Assembly: GCA_002722095.1 (NCBI GenBank)
Contig: PBKG01000021.1
Coordinates: 1-25,109 of the forward strand
Length of the DNA: 25,109 nt
Reading direction: 5' to 3'
Origin: Rhodospirillaceae bacterium
GTDB lineage: Bacteria > Pseudomonadota > Alphaproteobacteria > UBA8366
Shown: one piece after another, positions 18,556-25,109 of the stretch
How the letters are laid out: each line of letters begins with the position of its first letter
How positions within the stretch are numbered: position 1 is the stretch's first letter
The notes under the pieces: model-generated
What the model was told of the DNA's origin: nothing
The model's input: only the letters and a program-made list of their open reading frames with translations
Database searches by the model: none
Translations under genes and position numbers: made by a program

Positions 18556-18705
18556 AACTTAATAATCACATAGTTTTATACCTTTTTAAATATATTTATA
18601 AAGTTTTATGATTTTATGCCTTTCGTTTGAAAGCTTGTCAGGCCTTACACTTATGATTATCAAGCTGATGCGGCCTTGGCGCCACGTCCGGTGGAGATTT
18701 TAAAT
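18556..18705. promoter_or_regulatory. AT-rich divergent control region with repeated AGTTTTAT motifs
   Basis: This 150-bp gap between the Lrp-type regulator and the exporter is far richer in A+T than the flanking genes, especially 18556-18620. AGTTTTAT occurs at 18572-18579 and again at 18602-18609, exactly 30 bp apart (about three helical turns). A third, related ATTTTATG lies at 18611. Phased AT-rich sites suit Lrp-family multimers. Specific promoter boxes are not clear. GGTGGAG at 18690-18696 is the likely ribosome site of the exporter. Confidence 0.45.
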
Positions 18706-19335
18706 TTGGATTTCGTGTTGTTTTTGAAGGCTATCGGGATCGGATTCTCGATTGCGGCACCGGTCGGTCCGGTCGCGATGCTCTGTATCCAACGCAGTTT
18801 GAAAACCGGCTGGTGGCCAGGGTTTTTCACAGGGCTCGGTGCCGCCGCGGCCGATACTTTTTATGCGGCAATCGCGGTTTTCGGCCTTGCCGCCGCCTTA
18901 ACCGCCCTTTTCGATCAGTCGCCGTGGATTCAGCCGGTCTGCGGCATCATTCTAATCGTCGTGGGTACGCATATTTTTCGCGAGAAACCCAGTGAGACAA
19001 GCGGACAACGGCGGGTAATGAAAGCACACCATATGGCGGGCAATTGGTTGAGCGCATTTGTGATCACTTTGCTCAATCCGGCGACGATACTGGCGTTTCT
19101 GGCGGTCTTCGGCGGCCTGAAAATTGCCGACGGCGTTGAAGATCCAGTACAAGGCTTAACCACGGTGGGTGGCGTGTTTGTCGGTGCCGCGATCTGGTGG
19201 ATCGGATTGACCACGGTTGCGGCCGTGTTTCACCACCAAATTCAGCCTAAAACCATGCTCCTGATCAACCGGCTCGGCGGCCTGGTGGTATTTGGATTTG
19301 GCGTATTCGCTCTCGTCGATTGGGGTATGGGCTGA
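18706..19335 (+). CDS. LysE family amino-acid exporter
   Basis: This is an inner-membrane translocator of the LysE/RhtB family, which exports amino acids or related metabolites. The 210-residue protein has about six hydrophobic segments. It includes the family signature GIGFSIAAPVGPVAMLCIQR near the start and a HHMAGNWLSAFVITLLNPAT stretch with the conserved NP in the middle. TTG 18706 is chosen because GGTGGAG lies 9-15 nt upstream and the family usually begins a few residues before FLK. In-frame GTG 18691 and TTG 18676 are alternatives that add 5 or 10 residues. It is divergent from an Lrp-type regulator that probably controls it, and converges on the TipN-like gene 13 bp downstream. The substrate is unknown. 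Confidence 0.9.
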   Translation: MDFVLFLKAIGIGFSIAAPVGPVAMLCIQRSLKTGWWPGFFTGLGAAAADTFYAAIAVFGLAAALTALFDQSPWIQPVCGIILIVVGTHIFREKPSETSGQRRVMKAHHMAGNWLSAFVITLLNPATILAFLAVFGGLKIADGVEDPVQGLTTVGGVFVGAAIWWIGLTTVAAVFHHQIQPKTMLLINRLGGLVVFGFGVFALVDWGMG

Positions 19336-19348
19336 TAGAGCAGCCGGT

Positions 19349-22300
19349 CTATTTGCCCGACACGATATCGCGACCCAGCGCGCGACAGAGCAACAGGTAA
19401 AGCTTGCCCACATCAGCGGTCATGAAGGTGGAATGGAGCAGATGTTCCGGATCCACCTCTTCGGCTTCGCGCAGTAGAGTTTCGAAATGATCGAAATAGC
19501 GCATCACGTAGCGGCGCATTTCTTCTTCGCGCTGAACCTTCTGGGCAATCAACGATGCGGTGGCGGACGGTTTGTTGCCGAGCAGCGCGCGGGTGAAAAT
19601 ACCCCGATCGCCTTTGACGTAGCGTTTCCAGTCCGCGTCCGGCACTTCGGTCCGCAAGAGACGGGTCAGGTCGACTGCCGTCGAATGCAGATCTTCGATG
19701 ATATAGCGTGCGGTTTTGAGGAACACATTGCGGCGGCCGGAGAGATCCATCTCCTTCAACCGCTCCGCCTGATCGGCCGCATCGGCGGCGGCCTGCGCCA
19801 GCACTGCGGCATGCTGATCGAAGCTGGTGCTGGCTTCGCTAGTCTTCGCCATCACTTCGTCGGTCGTGTTGAGAAGATTTGCCCGATGATGCTCGACCTT
19901 TTCGGTCAGGCTGTCGATCTGGCTGCGCGCATCGCCGGTCGCCTGAACCAGCGTATGAGTTTGACGGCCAAGAATTTCGCCAACCTCGCGAACCTGCCCG
20001 CTCGCCTCTTCGCCGGCCTGACCAAGATCACGTGCCTGCTGACGAAGCCGCTCGGTAAGCGCGCCCATGCGTGAGGAAAGCTGATCGGTCGACTCATGTA
20101 AATTCGCGGTCTGCTGCGTGAAGGCGTCTCCAATCAACCGCATGCGCTCGGTCGCCTCTTGTGCGACGCGCATGACTTGCTCCGATTCCTTTTGCAGCGC
20201 TTCGTTATTATCGTTGATCTGCATGCCAGCTTGCAGCGAAGCCGAGGTCAGGCGTTCTGCCTGGGCATTGAACCGTTCGCCGATTTCGTTCATCAGACGT
20301 AGCCCTTCGCCGAGGGCGTGATTCATCGTCGTGGTTTCCTTGTCGAAATTCTGTCCTGCTTCGCCCAACCGCGCGGCGACAGTTCCCGCCGCCTCGAGGA
20401 GCTGCGCCACTTGCTGCTGTAGAACGGATGAAATTTCTCCCGCCTGTTCGGAGGCTTTGGTCGATGACTCCTTCAGCGCTTCCGAATGAGCCTGGATCTG
20501 CGTGTCGATCTGTTGCGAACGTTTCTGCAGGAAAGTGGCAAGCTCGCCCAAATTTTTGCTGTCTTCTGCCAGTGCCGCCTTGACCTGGCCCGCACGCTCG
20601 CCAACCTGGGTCGCCGCCGCACTGAGCTCGGTCGTATTTTCGCTAAGCGCCTCACGAATCTCTTGCACGCGGCCGGCAACGTGCTCCGACGCTTCGTTCA
20701 TTTCCTGGCTGCGCTGGCGCATCAATTCGGCGATAGACCCCGCTTGCGCCGACGATCGGTCTGCCGCGTCGCGCAGCGTTGCAGCCTGTTGTGTAAGCGT
20801 TGCCGCCATGGTCTGAGCTTCGGCAGCGGTTGGGCCCAGGGCATCGCTTATTTCGGTGACGCCATCCCTCACCGCAACGGTAATCTCGGAGGCCTTGGAC
20901 TGTAACAGCGCCTCGATATCGCGGGCCTGGGAAGCCGCGTGGTCGGAGGCGGCGCGCAAATCCTGCGCTTGCCGATCCAGAGCCGCACGCAATGCGTCCG
21001 CGCGGTCGGTAGCAAGGTCGGTCGATTGACCCAGCGACTGGGCCTGGTCCTGAAACATTTGCCCCATTGTTTGGATACGTTCGGCGGTTTCGTCGGAGGC
21101 TTTGGTGAGCTGTTCCGATTGCTGCCGCACCGCTGCCTGAACGAGCCTGGTCTGCTCCGCAACGTGCTCCGCCGTCGCCGACAAATCGCCAGCTTGCGCT
21201 TTTAGCGCCGTAATCATGTTTTCGGTCTCGACGCCGGAACGCTCGGTAACGTTCGCAAGGTTCTGCGACTGATCGTTCATCACGAATGTGAGGCGGCCGA
21301 TCTGTTCCTTTGCCTGCTCCACCGCATGGCCGATCTGGGACGCATTATGCGTGATTGCCTCACGTAAGCCCTGGCTTAGGGCGGAGGCCTGTTCGTCGAC
21401 CTGATTCTTGAGCTCATCCATGCGATGTTCGGCCGCGGTCAGAATCCGGTCCACGCTATTAATTTGCTTCTCTAGCGTACCTTCGAGGTGACTGGTCACC
21501 CCGGCAGTTTGCCGTGACAAGCCTTCGGCCATGCGCTCGATACGCTCGCCGGTGCGGTCGGTCATCTGACCGACAGCGTCGGATTGTTCGTCGAGGGCGA
21601 CCTGCAGCTTTTCGGACATTTGTCCGATTTCGTCCCGAAGTTCACTGGCAACCGTCGTCGCTTTGGCGTTGACCCGTTCAGCGGCGGATTGCAATCCTTC
21701 AGCACTGGCGGCCAAATGTTCTTCGGCGGCACTCGCTTGATCCTGAGCGTGACGGCTCGCTTCGGTCAAATTTTCCGAATAGCGCTCGAACATTTCGCCA
21801 ATGGTCTTCGCCTGATCCGCGGCTTTGTCCGACACGCTGGTCAAGTCGGAAGCCTGTAAGCGGAGTGCCGCGTTGATGTGATCCGAATGCTCGATCGCCT
21901 GTTGGGTCACCCGGCCAAGCGCTTCGGCCTGTCCGGTTACGGTCGATTCAATCGCCTGGCGTTGTTCGTCGACCTTTTCGACGACATTCTGAAGAGTCTT
22001 AACGTCCGCAAGCAACCGATCGCGCATGCGATGCGCCTCGGCCGCCGCCTTGTCACCCACTTCGCCAAGATCGGCTGTCTGCGATTCCACCGCCGAGACC
22101 AACTCCGACAAGTGCGTCGTTGCCTGTTCGCTGACCGCCGCAAGCTCTTCGGTCTGTTTTTTCAGAAGATCGGAAACCGTTGCCACCCGGTTTTCATATT
22201 CTTCGGCGGGATAAGCCAGAAGGTCGAGGTGACGCCGCAACATTTCCGTATGGAACCGCACATCGTGCGTCCGGCGGAAATAAGCGATCGCCGCCCAAAG

Positions 22301-22558
22301 CATCGCTAATGGCAATGCAAACCCGGCCACCAGCGCACCTGTCTCATGCGGCAGGAATTGCGCCGTAAAATCCCAGCCGAGATTTCGGTGAATGTATGCA
22401 AGACACGCAATCGTCCACAGCACCGAAAGTGCCGCGCCCCCCTGCAGCAACCACTTTGCCTGGCGCTCTGCACGTTGGGCGGTTTGACGCAAACTCGCAA
22501 GGCTCGGCCCGGATTCCTCCTGCCCTGCCCGGCGCAGCTCTGTCACATTGTCGGCCAT
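19349..22558 (-). CDS. TipN-like polar coiled-coil membrane protein with 25-residue repeats
   Basis: This 1069-residue protein has two hydrophobic helices (about 36-58 and 74-93), then a continuous helical rod (139-919), then a compact C-terminal domain (about 940-1069) with RRNVFLKTARYIIEDLHS, KGDRGIFTRALLG and DVGKLYLLLCRALGRDI. This layout matches my recollection of Caulobacter TipN, the new-pole landmark that recruits TipF; the C-terminal domain supports this more than the low-complexity rod. The rod is built from 25-residue units: 8 in 139-338, 6 in 409-558 and 13 in 595-919, joined by 70- and 36-residue linkers. It is rich in Ala, Gln, Glu and Ser. ATG 22558 is used; an in-frame GTG at 22615 would add 19 residues. 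Neither has a clear Shine-Dalgarno. It should sit in the inner membrane with the rod in the cytoplasm. Orthology is inferred. Confidence 0.8.
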   Translation of the reverse strand: MADNVTELRRAGQEESGPSLASLRQTAQRAERQAKWLLQGGAALSVLWTIACLAYIHRNLGWDFTAQFLPHETGALVAGFALPLAMLWAAIAYFRRTHDVRFHTEMLRRHLDLLAYPAEEYENRVATVSDLLKKQTEELAAVSEQATTHLSELVSAVESQTADLGEVGDKAAAEAHRMRDRLLADVKTLQNVVEKVDEQRQAIESTVTGQAEALGRVTQQAIEHSDHINAALRLQASDLTSVSDKAADQAKTIGEMFERYSENLTEASRHAQDQASAAEEHLAASAEGLQSAAERVNAKATTVASELRDEIGQMSEKLQVALDEQSDAVGQMTDRTGERIERMAEGLSRQTAGVTSHLEGTLEKQINSVDRILTAAEHRMDELKNQVDEQASALSQGLREAITHNASQIGHAVEQAKEQIGRLTFVMNDQSQNLANVTERSGVETENMITALKAQAGDLSATAEHVAEQTRLVQAAVRQQSEQLTKASDETAERIQTMGQMFQDQAQSLGQSTDLATDRADALRAALDRQAQDLRAASDHAASQARDIEALLQSKASEITVAVRDGVTEISDALGPTAAEAQTMAATLTQQAATLRDAADRSSAQAGSIAELMRQRSQEMNEASEHVAGRVQEIREALSENTTELSAAATQVGERAGQVKAALAEDSKNLGELATFLQKRSQQIDTQIQAHSEALKESSTKASEQAGEISSVLQQQVAQLLEAAGTVAARLGEAGQNFDKETTTMNHALGEGLRLMNEIGERFNAQAERLTSASLQAGMQINDNNEALQKESEQVMRVAQEATERMRLIGDAFTQQTANLHESTDQLSSRMGALTERLRQQARDLGQAGEEASGQVREVGEILGRQTHTLVQATGDARSQIDSLTEKVEHHRANLLNTTDEVMAKTSEASTSFDQHAAVLAQAAADAADQAERLKEMDLSGRRNVFLKTARYIIEDLHSTAVDLTRLLRTEVPDADWKRYVKGDRGIFTRALLGNKPSATASLIAQKVQREEEMRRYVMRYFDHFETLLREAEEVDPEHLLHSTFMTADVGKLYLLLCRALGRDIVSGK
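19802..22144 (-). repeat. Tandem 75-bp / 25-residue coiled-coil repeats
   Basis: Inside the TipN-like gene, 27 complete 25-residue units can be laid out without gaps in three blocks. Typical units begin LTSVSDKAADQAK, LTKASDETAER, LRAASDHAASQAR and LGQAGEEASGQV. Leu or Met is favoured at position 1, small residues at 4-5, Asp or Glu at 6, Ala or Val at 8, hydrophobics at 12, 15 and 19, and Gln near 22. Twenty-five residues equals two heptads plus one hendecad. The DNA units have diverged, so the period is conserved at protein level. Confidence 0.8.
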
Positions 22559-22707
22559 GCCCCAGAGTCTACGCCAAACCTGCTCCACGGAAAAGCGGCA
22601 CGTTGAATTTTTCACGCTTTCGTAAGGAGTTGGTGCGAATTCGAGACGATGTCGCGGTGCAGCGAAAATAGCTTGCGATTGGCACTTGAAAACGGTACTA
22701 AATCAAG

Positions 22708-22739
22708 CCATTTTGTTTAATGGACCAATTTGGTACACT
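22708..22739 (+). promoter_or_regulatory. Candidate sufR promoter and overlapping inverted-repeat operator
   Basis: Two adjoining dyads lie upstream of the SUF regulator: CCATT-N6-AATGG at 22708-22723, then ACCAA-T-TTGGT at 22724-22734. A -35-like TTGTTT (22713) and a -10-like TACACT (22734) bracket the second dyad, though the 15-bp spacer is short. An operator between promoter boxes fits autorepression by an Rrf2-type regulator. This is inferred from position and symmetry only. Confidence 0.4.
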
Positions 22740-22780
22740 TTTAACCTACTGAAATTAAAGGTATTCAGACCAGGGTCAAA

Positions 22781-23245
22781 ATGATCAAACTTAGCCGACT
22801 GACCGACTATGGCGTTGTGGTGATGGCGCAGATCGATCGAAGCGGTAGTGACGTTACCACCGCGCACGATCTCGCTCGCGCTACGGGCCTGCCTTCGCCG
22901 ACGGTCAGCAAGCTGTTGAAAAAGCTATCTAAAACAAACTTACTAATGTCCCATCGTGGGGTCCATGGGGGCTACTCCTTAAGCCGTCCCCTCGAAAAGA
23001 TCACCGTCGCCGAATTGATCGAGGCCTTGGATGGGCCGGTAGCGTTGACCGCATGCGTCGGCGATACAGAAGACAAGTGTAAGGTCGAATCGCTTTGTCC
23101 AGTACGTGGCGGCTGGGACCGGCTTAACCGGGCGGTTCGTGCGGCCTTGGAGGAAATGTCACTCGCAGATTTGTGCATGCCGATTGAATTTCCAGAAATC
23201 ACGGCACCCAAACACTCAAACAGCCTTCGACGGGAGCATGTCTGA
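22781..23245 (+). CDS. sufR: Rrf2-family SUF system Fe-S cluster assembly regulator
   Basis: This 154-residue IscR-like repressor is expected to sense Fe-S cluster status and control the suf operon. The N-terminal winged helix-turn-helix covers about residues 1-75, with [20 protein letters not shown] as recognition region and the wing [10 protein letters not shown]. Three cysteines suited to a cluster follow: C92, C100 and C106 (C-x7-C-x5-C, versus C-x5-C-x5-C in E. coli IscR). Its TGA overlaps the sufB ATG by one base (TGATG), so the two are translationally coupled. The upstream 165 bp, shared with the TipN-like gene, holds overlapping dyads that may be its operator. The symbol sufR is used loosely: this is an Rrf2 protein, unrelated to cyanobacterial SufR. 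Confidence 0.9.
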   Translation: MIKLSRLTDYGVVVMAQIDRSGSDVTTAHDLARATGLPSPTVSKLLKKLSKTNLLMSHRGVHGGYSLSRPLEKITVAELIEALDGPVALTACVGDTEDKCKVESLCPVRGGWDRLNRAVRAALEEMSLADLCMPIEFPEITAPKHSNSLRREHV

Positions 23246-24699
23246 TGTCTGCCACCGTTGAAACCGTCGAACAGGTCAAGGCGCTTGGTGACAAGTACGA
23301 ATTCGGCTTTGTCACCGATATCGACCTGGAAAAAGCCCCTAAGGGGCTGAGCGAAGAGATCGTCCGATTTATTTCGGCGAAAAAGAACGAGCCGGAATGG
23401 TTGCTCGAGTGGCGTTTGAAGGCCTATGCCCACTGGCTGACCATGCCTGAACCCGAATGGGCCAAGGTCGAGTTTCCACCGATCGACTATCAGGATGCCT
23501 ATTACTATGCCGCGCCAAAATCCGACGCGGACAAACCGAAAAGCCTCGACGAGGTCGACCCGAAACTGCTCGAAACCTACGAAAAGCTCGGCATTCCCTT
23601 AAAAGAACAAGAAATGCTGGCGGGCGTTGCCGTCGACGCGGTGTTCGATAGCGTATCCGTCGCCACCACCTACAAGGCGAAGCTCGAAGAAAAGGGCATC
23701 ATTTTCTGTTCTATCTCGGAAGCGGTGCAAGAACATCCGGAATTGGTGCAAAAGTATCTCGGTTCGGTCGTTCCCTACGGCGATAACAAGCACGCCTGCT
23801 TGAACTCGGCGGTATTCACCGATGGTTCCTTCGTTTACATCCCCAAAGGCATCAAATGCCCCATGGAACTGTCGACCTATTTCCGTATCAACGCGGAAAA
23901 TACCGGCCAGTTCGAACGCACCTTGATCATCGCCGATGAAGGCTCCTATGTGAGCTATCTCGAAGGCTGCACCGCGCCGATGCGAGACGAGAACCAGCTG
24001 CACGCCGCCGTGGTCGAGCTGGTCGCGATGGACGATGCCGAGATCAAGTATTCGACCGTGCAGAATTGGTACCCCGGCAACGCCGATGGCGTTGGCGGGA
24101 TCTACAATTTCGTGACCAAGCGCGGGCTGTGCCAGGGCGCACGGTCCAAGATCAGCTGGACGCAGGTCGAGACCGGCTCTGCGGTGACGTGGAAATACCC
24201 GAGCTGCGTGCTCAATGGCGAGAACAGCGTGGGCGAGTTCTACTCGGTCGCGGTCACCAACAACCACCAGCAGGCCGATACCGGGACCAAGATGATCCAC
24301 AACGGCAAGGGCAGCCGCTCGACGATCATCTCCAAGGGGATCAGCGCCGGGCAGAGCAGCAACACCTATCGCGGGCTGGTCCGCGTGGCCGCCAATGCCG
24401 AGGGCGTGCGCAACCGCACGGAATGCGATTCGCTGCTGCTGGGCGACAAGTGCGGCGCGCACACTGTGCCCTATATCGAGGTGAAGAACCCCACCGCGCA
24501 GATCGAGCGTGAGGCGACAACCAGCAAGATTTCCGACGACCAGCTGTTCTACGCGCAGCAGCGCGGGCTGGACGAGGAAGCGGCGATCGCGCTGATCGTC
24601 AACGGCTTCGCCAAGGAAGTGCTGAAAGAGCTGCCGATGGAATTCGCGGTCGAGGCGCAGAAGCTGCTGGCGATTTCGCTCGAGGGGAGTGTGGGGTGA
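23245..24699 (+). CDS. sufB: Fe-S cluster assembly scaffold SufB
   Basis: SufB is the core of the SufBC2D scaffold, where sulfide and iron are assembled into clusters in the cytoplasm. The 484-residue chain is full length, with a beta-helix core containing [32 protein letters not shown] and the [20 protein letters not shown] segment. C394 corresponds to the conserved sulfur-accepting Cys (E. coli C405). GGGAG lies 8 nt before ATG 23245. The gene is compositionally two-part. Before about 23962, Glu is 22 GAA to 5 GAG and CTG is 6 of 20 Leu codons. After about 23989, Glu is 4 GAA to 14 GAG and CTG is 14 of 16 Leu codons, with no TTG or TTA. The protein is continuous, so the junction is either an assembly chimera or a recombination point. 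Confidence 0.96.
   Translation: MSATVETVEQVKALGDKYEFGFVTDIDLEKAPKGLSEEIVRFISAKKNEPEWLLEWRLKAYAHWLTMPEPEWAKVEFPPIDYQDAYYYAAPKSDADKPKSLDEVDPKLLETYEKLGIPLKEQEMLAGVAVDAVFDSVSVATTYKAKLEEKGIIFCSISEAVQEHPELVQKYLGSVVPYGDNKHACLNSAVFTDGSFVYIPKGIKCPMELSTYFRINAENTGQFERTLIIADEGSYVSYLEGCTAPMRDENQLHAAVVELVAMDDAEIKYSTVQNWYPGNADGVGGIYNFVTKRGLCQGARSKISWTQVETGSAVTWKYPSCVLNGENSVGEFYSVAVTNNHQQADTGTKMIHNGKGSRSTIISKGISAGQSSNTYRGLVRVAANAEGVRNRTECDSLLLGDKCGAHTVPYIEVKNPTAQIEREATTSKISDDQLFYAQQRGLDEEAAIALIVNGFAKEVLKELPMEFAVEAQKLLAISLEGSVG
23962..23991. other. Composition junction inside sufB
   Basis: The last GAA of the A/T-tolerant half is at 23962-23964 and the first GAG of the GC-rich half at 23989-23991. The stretch encodes a highly conserved SufB segment ([10 protein letters not shown]), where two different genomes could share identical sequence. 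Downstream genes carry the GC-rich style. Confidence 0.6.
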
Positions 24700-24959
24700 G
24701 CCTCGGCGATTTTCTTGGCTATGCCTTTGCGGCGCTCATGCTGGTCGGATGGTTATATCTGACTGTCGAGTATGTAAGGGCGGCGATCCGGGGTCGCTTC
24801 TCGTTCTGGCGGCGCAGGGCTGGCAAAAAGACATGGCCTCCTGTCCGCGCCGAACGCCCACTTGCGTTCTGGGTGATTTGGGCGCTGATGGCTGGGCCAA
24901 TCCTTATGCTGACGGCGCTTGTGCTGAGCGGCGTAATTATGGTGGCGTTTCAAGCATGA
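24696..24959 (+). CDS. Small two-helix membrane protein in suf operon
   Basis: This 87-residue protein has two hydrophobic segments, about 7-29 ([19 protein letters not shown]) and 58-84 ([20 protein letters not shown]). They are separated by a short, strongly basic loop ([14 protein letters not shown]), which by the positive-inside rule should face the cytoplasm. It starts at GTG 24696, overlapping the sufB stop by 4 bp (GTGA). It ends by overlapping the next gene's ATG (ATGA). This tight coupling supports a real gene despite its small size. I recognise no family. It lies wholly on the GC-rich side of the sufB junction, so it may belong to a different organism from the bulk of the window. 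Confidence 0.7.
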   Translation: MSLGDFLGYAFAALMLVGWLYLTVEYVRAAIRGRFSFWRRRAGKKTWPPVRAERPLAFWVIWALMAGPILMLTALVLSGVIMVAFQA

Positions 24960-25109
24960 CTGACCGCAAAACTCTCCAGCTCCGCGATCCGTCCGAGAGC
25001 GATTCCGAGACCCCCGCCGTCAAGCGCAAGGGCCGCGGGTGGGAGATCTCGGAGAAGCGGCTCGACGCGTTGCATGATCGTGCGCGCGAGATGCGTCGCC
25101 ATGCGAGCC
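24956..25109 (+). CDS. Partial N-terminus of suf-operon gene, possibly a DUF559 endonuclease-like protein
   Basis: Only the first 51 residues are inside the window. The ATG overlaps the preceding stop (ATGA), so it is co-translated with the membrane protein. The start is polar, with LQLRDPSESDSETPAVKRKG followed by WEISEKRLDALHDRAREMRR, an amphipathic basic helix. In sphingomonad suf operons a DUF559-type endonuclease-like gene often lies between sufB and sufC, and its N-terminus commonly contains a similar RLDxLHDRAR-like helix. That is a recollection of context rather than a domain visible here, because the catalytic part would lie beyond the edge. Confidence 0.6.
   Translation, partial: MTDRKTLQLRDPSESDSETPAVKRKGRGWEISEKRLDALHDRAREMRRHAS

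Noticed and set aside
19349..22558. Methyl-accepting chemotaxis protein or phage tape-measure protein
   Set aside because: There is no conserved MCP signalling hairpin, no HAMP domain, and no phage neighbours. The two N-terminal helices and the compact C-terminal domain fit a TipN-like protein better.
23599..24462. 287-codon open frame antisense to sufB
   Set aside because: The sense strand encodes conserved SufB throughout. Antisense openness is a by-product of the codon bias of the GC-rich half.

Overview
The window is a bacterial chromosomal segment that looks alphaproteobacterial, perhaps near the Rhodospirillales. The evidence is a class I lysyl-tRNA synthetase, an Rrf2-type SUF regulator directly in front of sufB, a TipF-like degenerate EAL protein, a very long TipN-like coiled-coil membrane protein, and single-chain methylmalonyl-CoA mutase with a separate MeaB GTPase. 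Almost all of it is gene-dense core genome. I see no insertion sequence, phage gene, tRNA, rRNA or CRISPR array.

Layout. The left edge (1-2275, minus) is most of a DinG/XPD-type Fe-S helicase whose C-terminus lies outside the window. A gene-free 318-bp gap separates it from the divergent class I lysyl-tRNA synthetase (2594-4180, plus), which converges on an amidase (4182-5552, minus). A plus-strand cluster follows: a DUF952 protein, pyrD, a TipF-like EAL protein and a NagD-like HAD protein (5648-9334). A class V aminotransferase-fold gene (9352-10518, minus) is broken by an in-frame TGA and is divergent from methylmalonyl-CoA mutase (10653-12818, plus). Next come photolyase, tRNA-guanine transglycosylase and ribosomal protein L28 (12867-15972, all minus), with an intrinsic terminator after rpmB. 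A compact minus-strand unit, Lrp-GNAT-VOC-meaB (18555 down to 16067), may be one operon. Its Lrp regulator is divergent from a LysE-type exporter across an AT-rich control region. A 1069-residue TipN-like protein (19349-22558, minus) holds at least 27 tandem 25-residue coiled-coil units. The right end is a suf locus: the regulator sufR, sufB, a two-helix membrane protein and the start of another gene, all overlapping or coupled.

How the genes work together. Methylmalonyl-CoA mutase and MeaB are the enzyme and its B12 chaperone for propionyl-CoA/methylmalonyl-CoA metabolism, 3.2 kb apart on opposite strands. The TipF-like and TipN-like proteins are candidate partners in polar flagellum placement, by analogy with Caulobacter. 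SufR and SufB belong to Fe-S cluster assembly, and the helicase at the left edge is itself predicted to carry an Fe-S cluster.

Most notable observations: (1) codon usage switches abruptly inside sufB at about 23962-23991, and everything to the right looks like a GC-rich, sphingomonad-like genome, so this is either an assembly chimera or a recombination junction; (2) the 25-residue repeat architecture of the TipN-like protein; (3) the in-frame TGA in an otherwise intact PLP enzyme; (4) the loss of catalytic residues in the EAL protein.
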